Source of the DNA: Bacillota bacterium
GTDB taxonomy: Bacteria; Bacillota; Sulfobacillia; Sulfobacillales; Sulfobacillaceae
Assembly: GCA_023488565.1 (NCBI GenBank)
Contig: JAMDDZ010000109.1
Coordinates: 1 to 14,496, forward strand
Direction: 5' to 3'
Length of the DNA stretch: 14,496 bases
Part shown: in pieces, positions 14,216-14,496 of the stretch
Layout: every line of letters starts with the position of its first letter
Position numbering within the stretch: the stretch's first letter is position 1
The notes under the pieces: generated by a model
What the model saw: the letters and a program-made list of their open reading frames with translations, nothing else
Told to the model about the DNA's origin: nothing
The model's database searches: none
Position numbers and translations under genes: made by a program

Positions 14216-14443
14216 ATGGCACACAGCGAACCGCCCGCGCCCGCCCTCTGCCGGGCTATCCGGAACTGGAATCGTCGGATTCAACGGGCGTTAGACGCGG
14301 GGTATGCGCTGACCGACCCCCAAGTGGTGGCTTTGTCCCAAGCGTTAGACCGGTGTATTGCCGCGTGGTATCATGCGGGTCAGGACATCACAAACCCCGT
14401 CGAGGAGCTGGCGGAAAAGGCCAGTCACCATCCCCGACGTTAA
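14216..14443 (+). CDS. Spo0E-like aspartyl-phosphate phosphatase
   Basis: Spo0E-family proteins dephosphorylate the sporulation response regulator Spo0A~P and so delay sporulation. The 75-residue product has the two-helix hairpin of the family: AIRNWNRRIQRALDAG, a turn at Y-A-L-T-D, then VVALSQALDRCIAAWY containing the signature S-Q-x-L-D (41-45). The ATG is chosen because GGGAGGT lies about 12 bases upstream; the frame is open further upstream but without family-like residues. The stop codon overlaps the stop of the convergent GGDEF gene within a shared TTAA. The pair repeats the arrangement at the left edge of the window. Confidence 0.78.
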   Translation: MAHSEPPAPALCRAIRNWNRRIQRALDAGYALTDPQVVALSQALDRCIAAWYHAGQDITNPVEELAEKASHHPRR

Positions 14444-14496
14444 CCCGTCGCCCCTGCGTCGGGCGTGGTGGTCACCACCACCCGATCTTTCCCCGT
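14440..14496 (-). CDS. C-terminus of a second GGDEF protein (partial, leaves at right)
   Basis: The last 18 codons are visible: G-K-D-R-V-V-V-T-T-T-P-D-A-G-A-T-G-stop. This matches the C-terminus of the GGDEF protein at the left edge (G-K-D-R-V-V-V-A-A-T-P-D-E-E-T-G-stop), and GKDR is the usual end of a GGDEF domain. The DNA of the two ends is roughly 80 percent identical by eye. The rest of the gene lies beyond the window. Confidence 0.75.
   Translation of the reverse strand, partial: TGKDRVVVTTTPDAGATG

Noticed and set aside
14005..14222. Open frames on both strands before the Spo0E-like gene
   Set aside because: They have low-complexity mixed composition and no binding sites; treated as leader sequence.

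Overview
The window looks like a degraded accessory region of an endospore-forming Bacillota genome. The Spo0E-type phosphatase and strong AGGAGG-like ribosome binding sites point to Bacillota. The mixed GC content, IS66/IS4 remnants, group II intron and TTG/GTG starts would suit an acidophile such as Sulfobacillus, but that genus name is a guess. No tRNA, rRNA or CRISPR array was seen.

Layout. (1) 1-787: the last codons of a Spo0E-like gene converge on a membrane GGDEF protein. (2) 1111-3498: a 12-nt match to the IS66 end, a small zinc-ribbon membrane protein, a surface-type protein, a short GC-richer scrap of a mobilisation module (tail of one gene plus the start of a relaxase-like gene), a beta-rich protein without an N-terminus, and a lipoprotein. 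(3) 3662-4455: a tatC pseudogene with one frameshift and one nonsense codon. (4) 4892-5997: a minus-strand two-gene operon, made of a secreted protein with a six-glycine hinge and hydrophobic hairpin plus a four-helix membrane protein, closed by a strong terminator. (5) 6376-9049: a stack of mobile-element fragments. These are an IS4-type transposase 5' end, a piece of group II intron reverse transcriptase, an ORF-less group II intron ribozyme on the minus strand, a gene cut at both ends, an IS66 left half (tnpA, part of tnpB), and the tail of another gene fused in frame to tnpB. (6) 9183-11323: a defence-type relic, with the nuclease domain of a large Mrr/helicase enzyme, an intact AbiV-like gene and a frameshifted HEPN-like gene converging on it. 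(7) 11423-13922: a conserved 62-aa protein, an XRE regulator, decayed sequence, several two-helix membrane proteins and a ribbon-helix-helix protein. (8) 14216-14496: a complete Spo0E-like gene converging on the C-terminus of a second GGDEF gene. This repeats the arrangement at the left edge, so related cassettes bracket the whole 14 kb.

Few genes here seem to work together. The secreted/membrane pair at 4945-5997 is the cleanest intact operon. The AbiV/HEPN/Mrr block is the most function-rich but is largely broken. The overall picture is a recombination-prone site holding many truncated genes. All calls come from reading the sequence; no database search was run.
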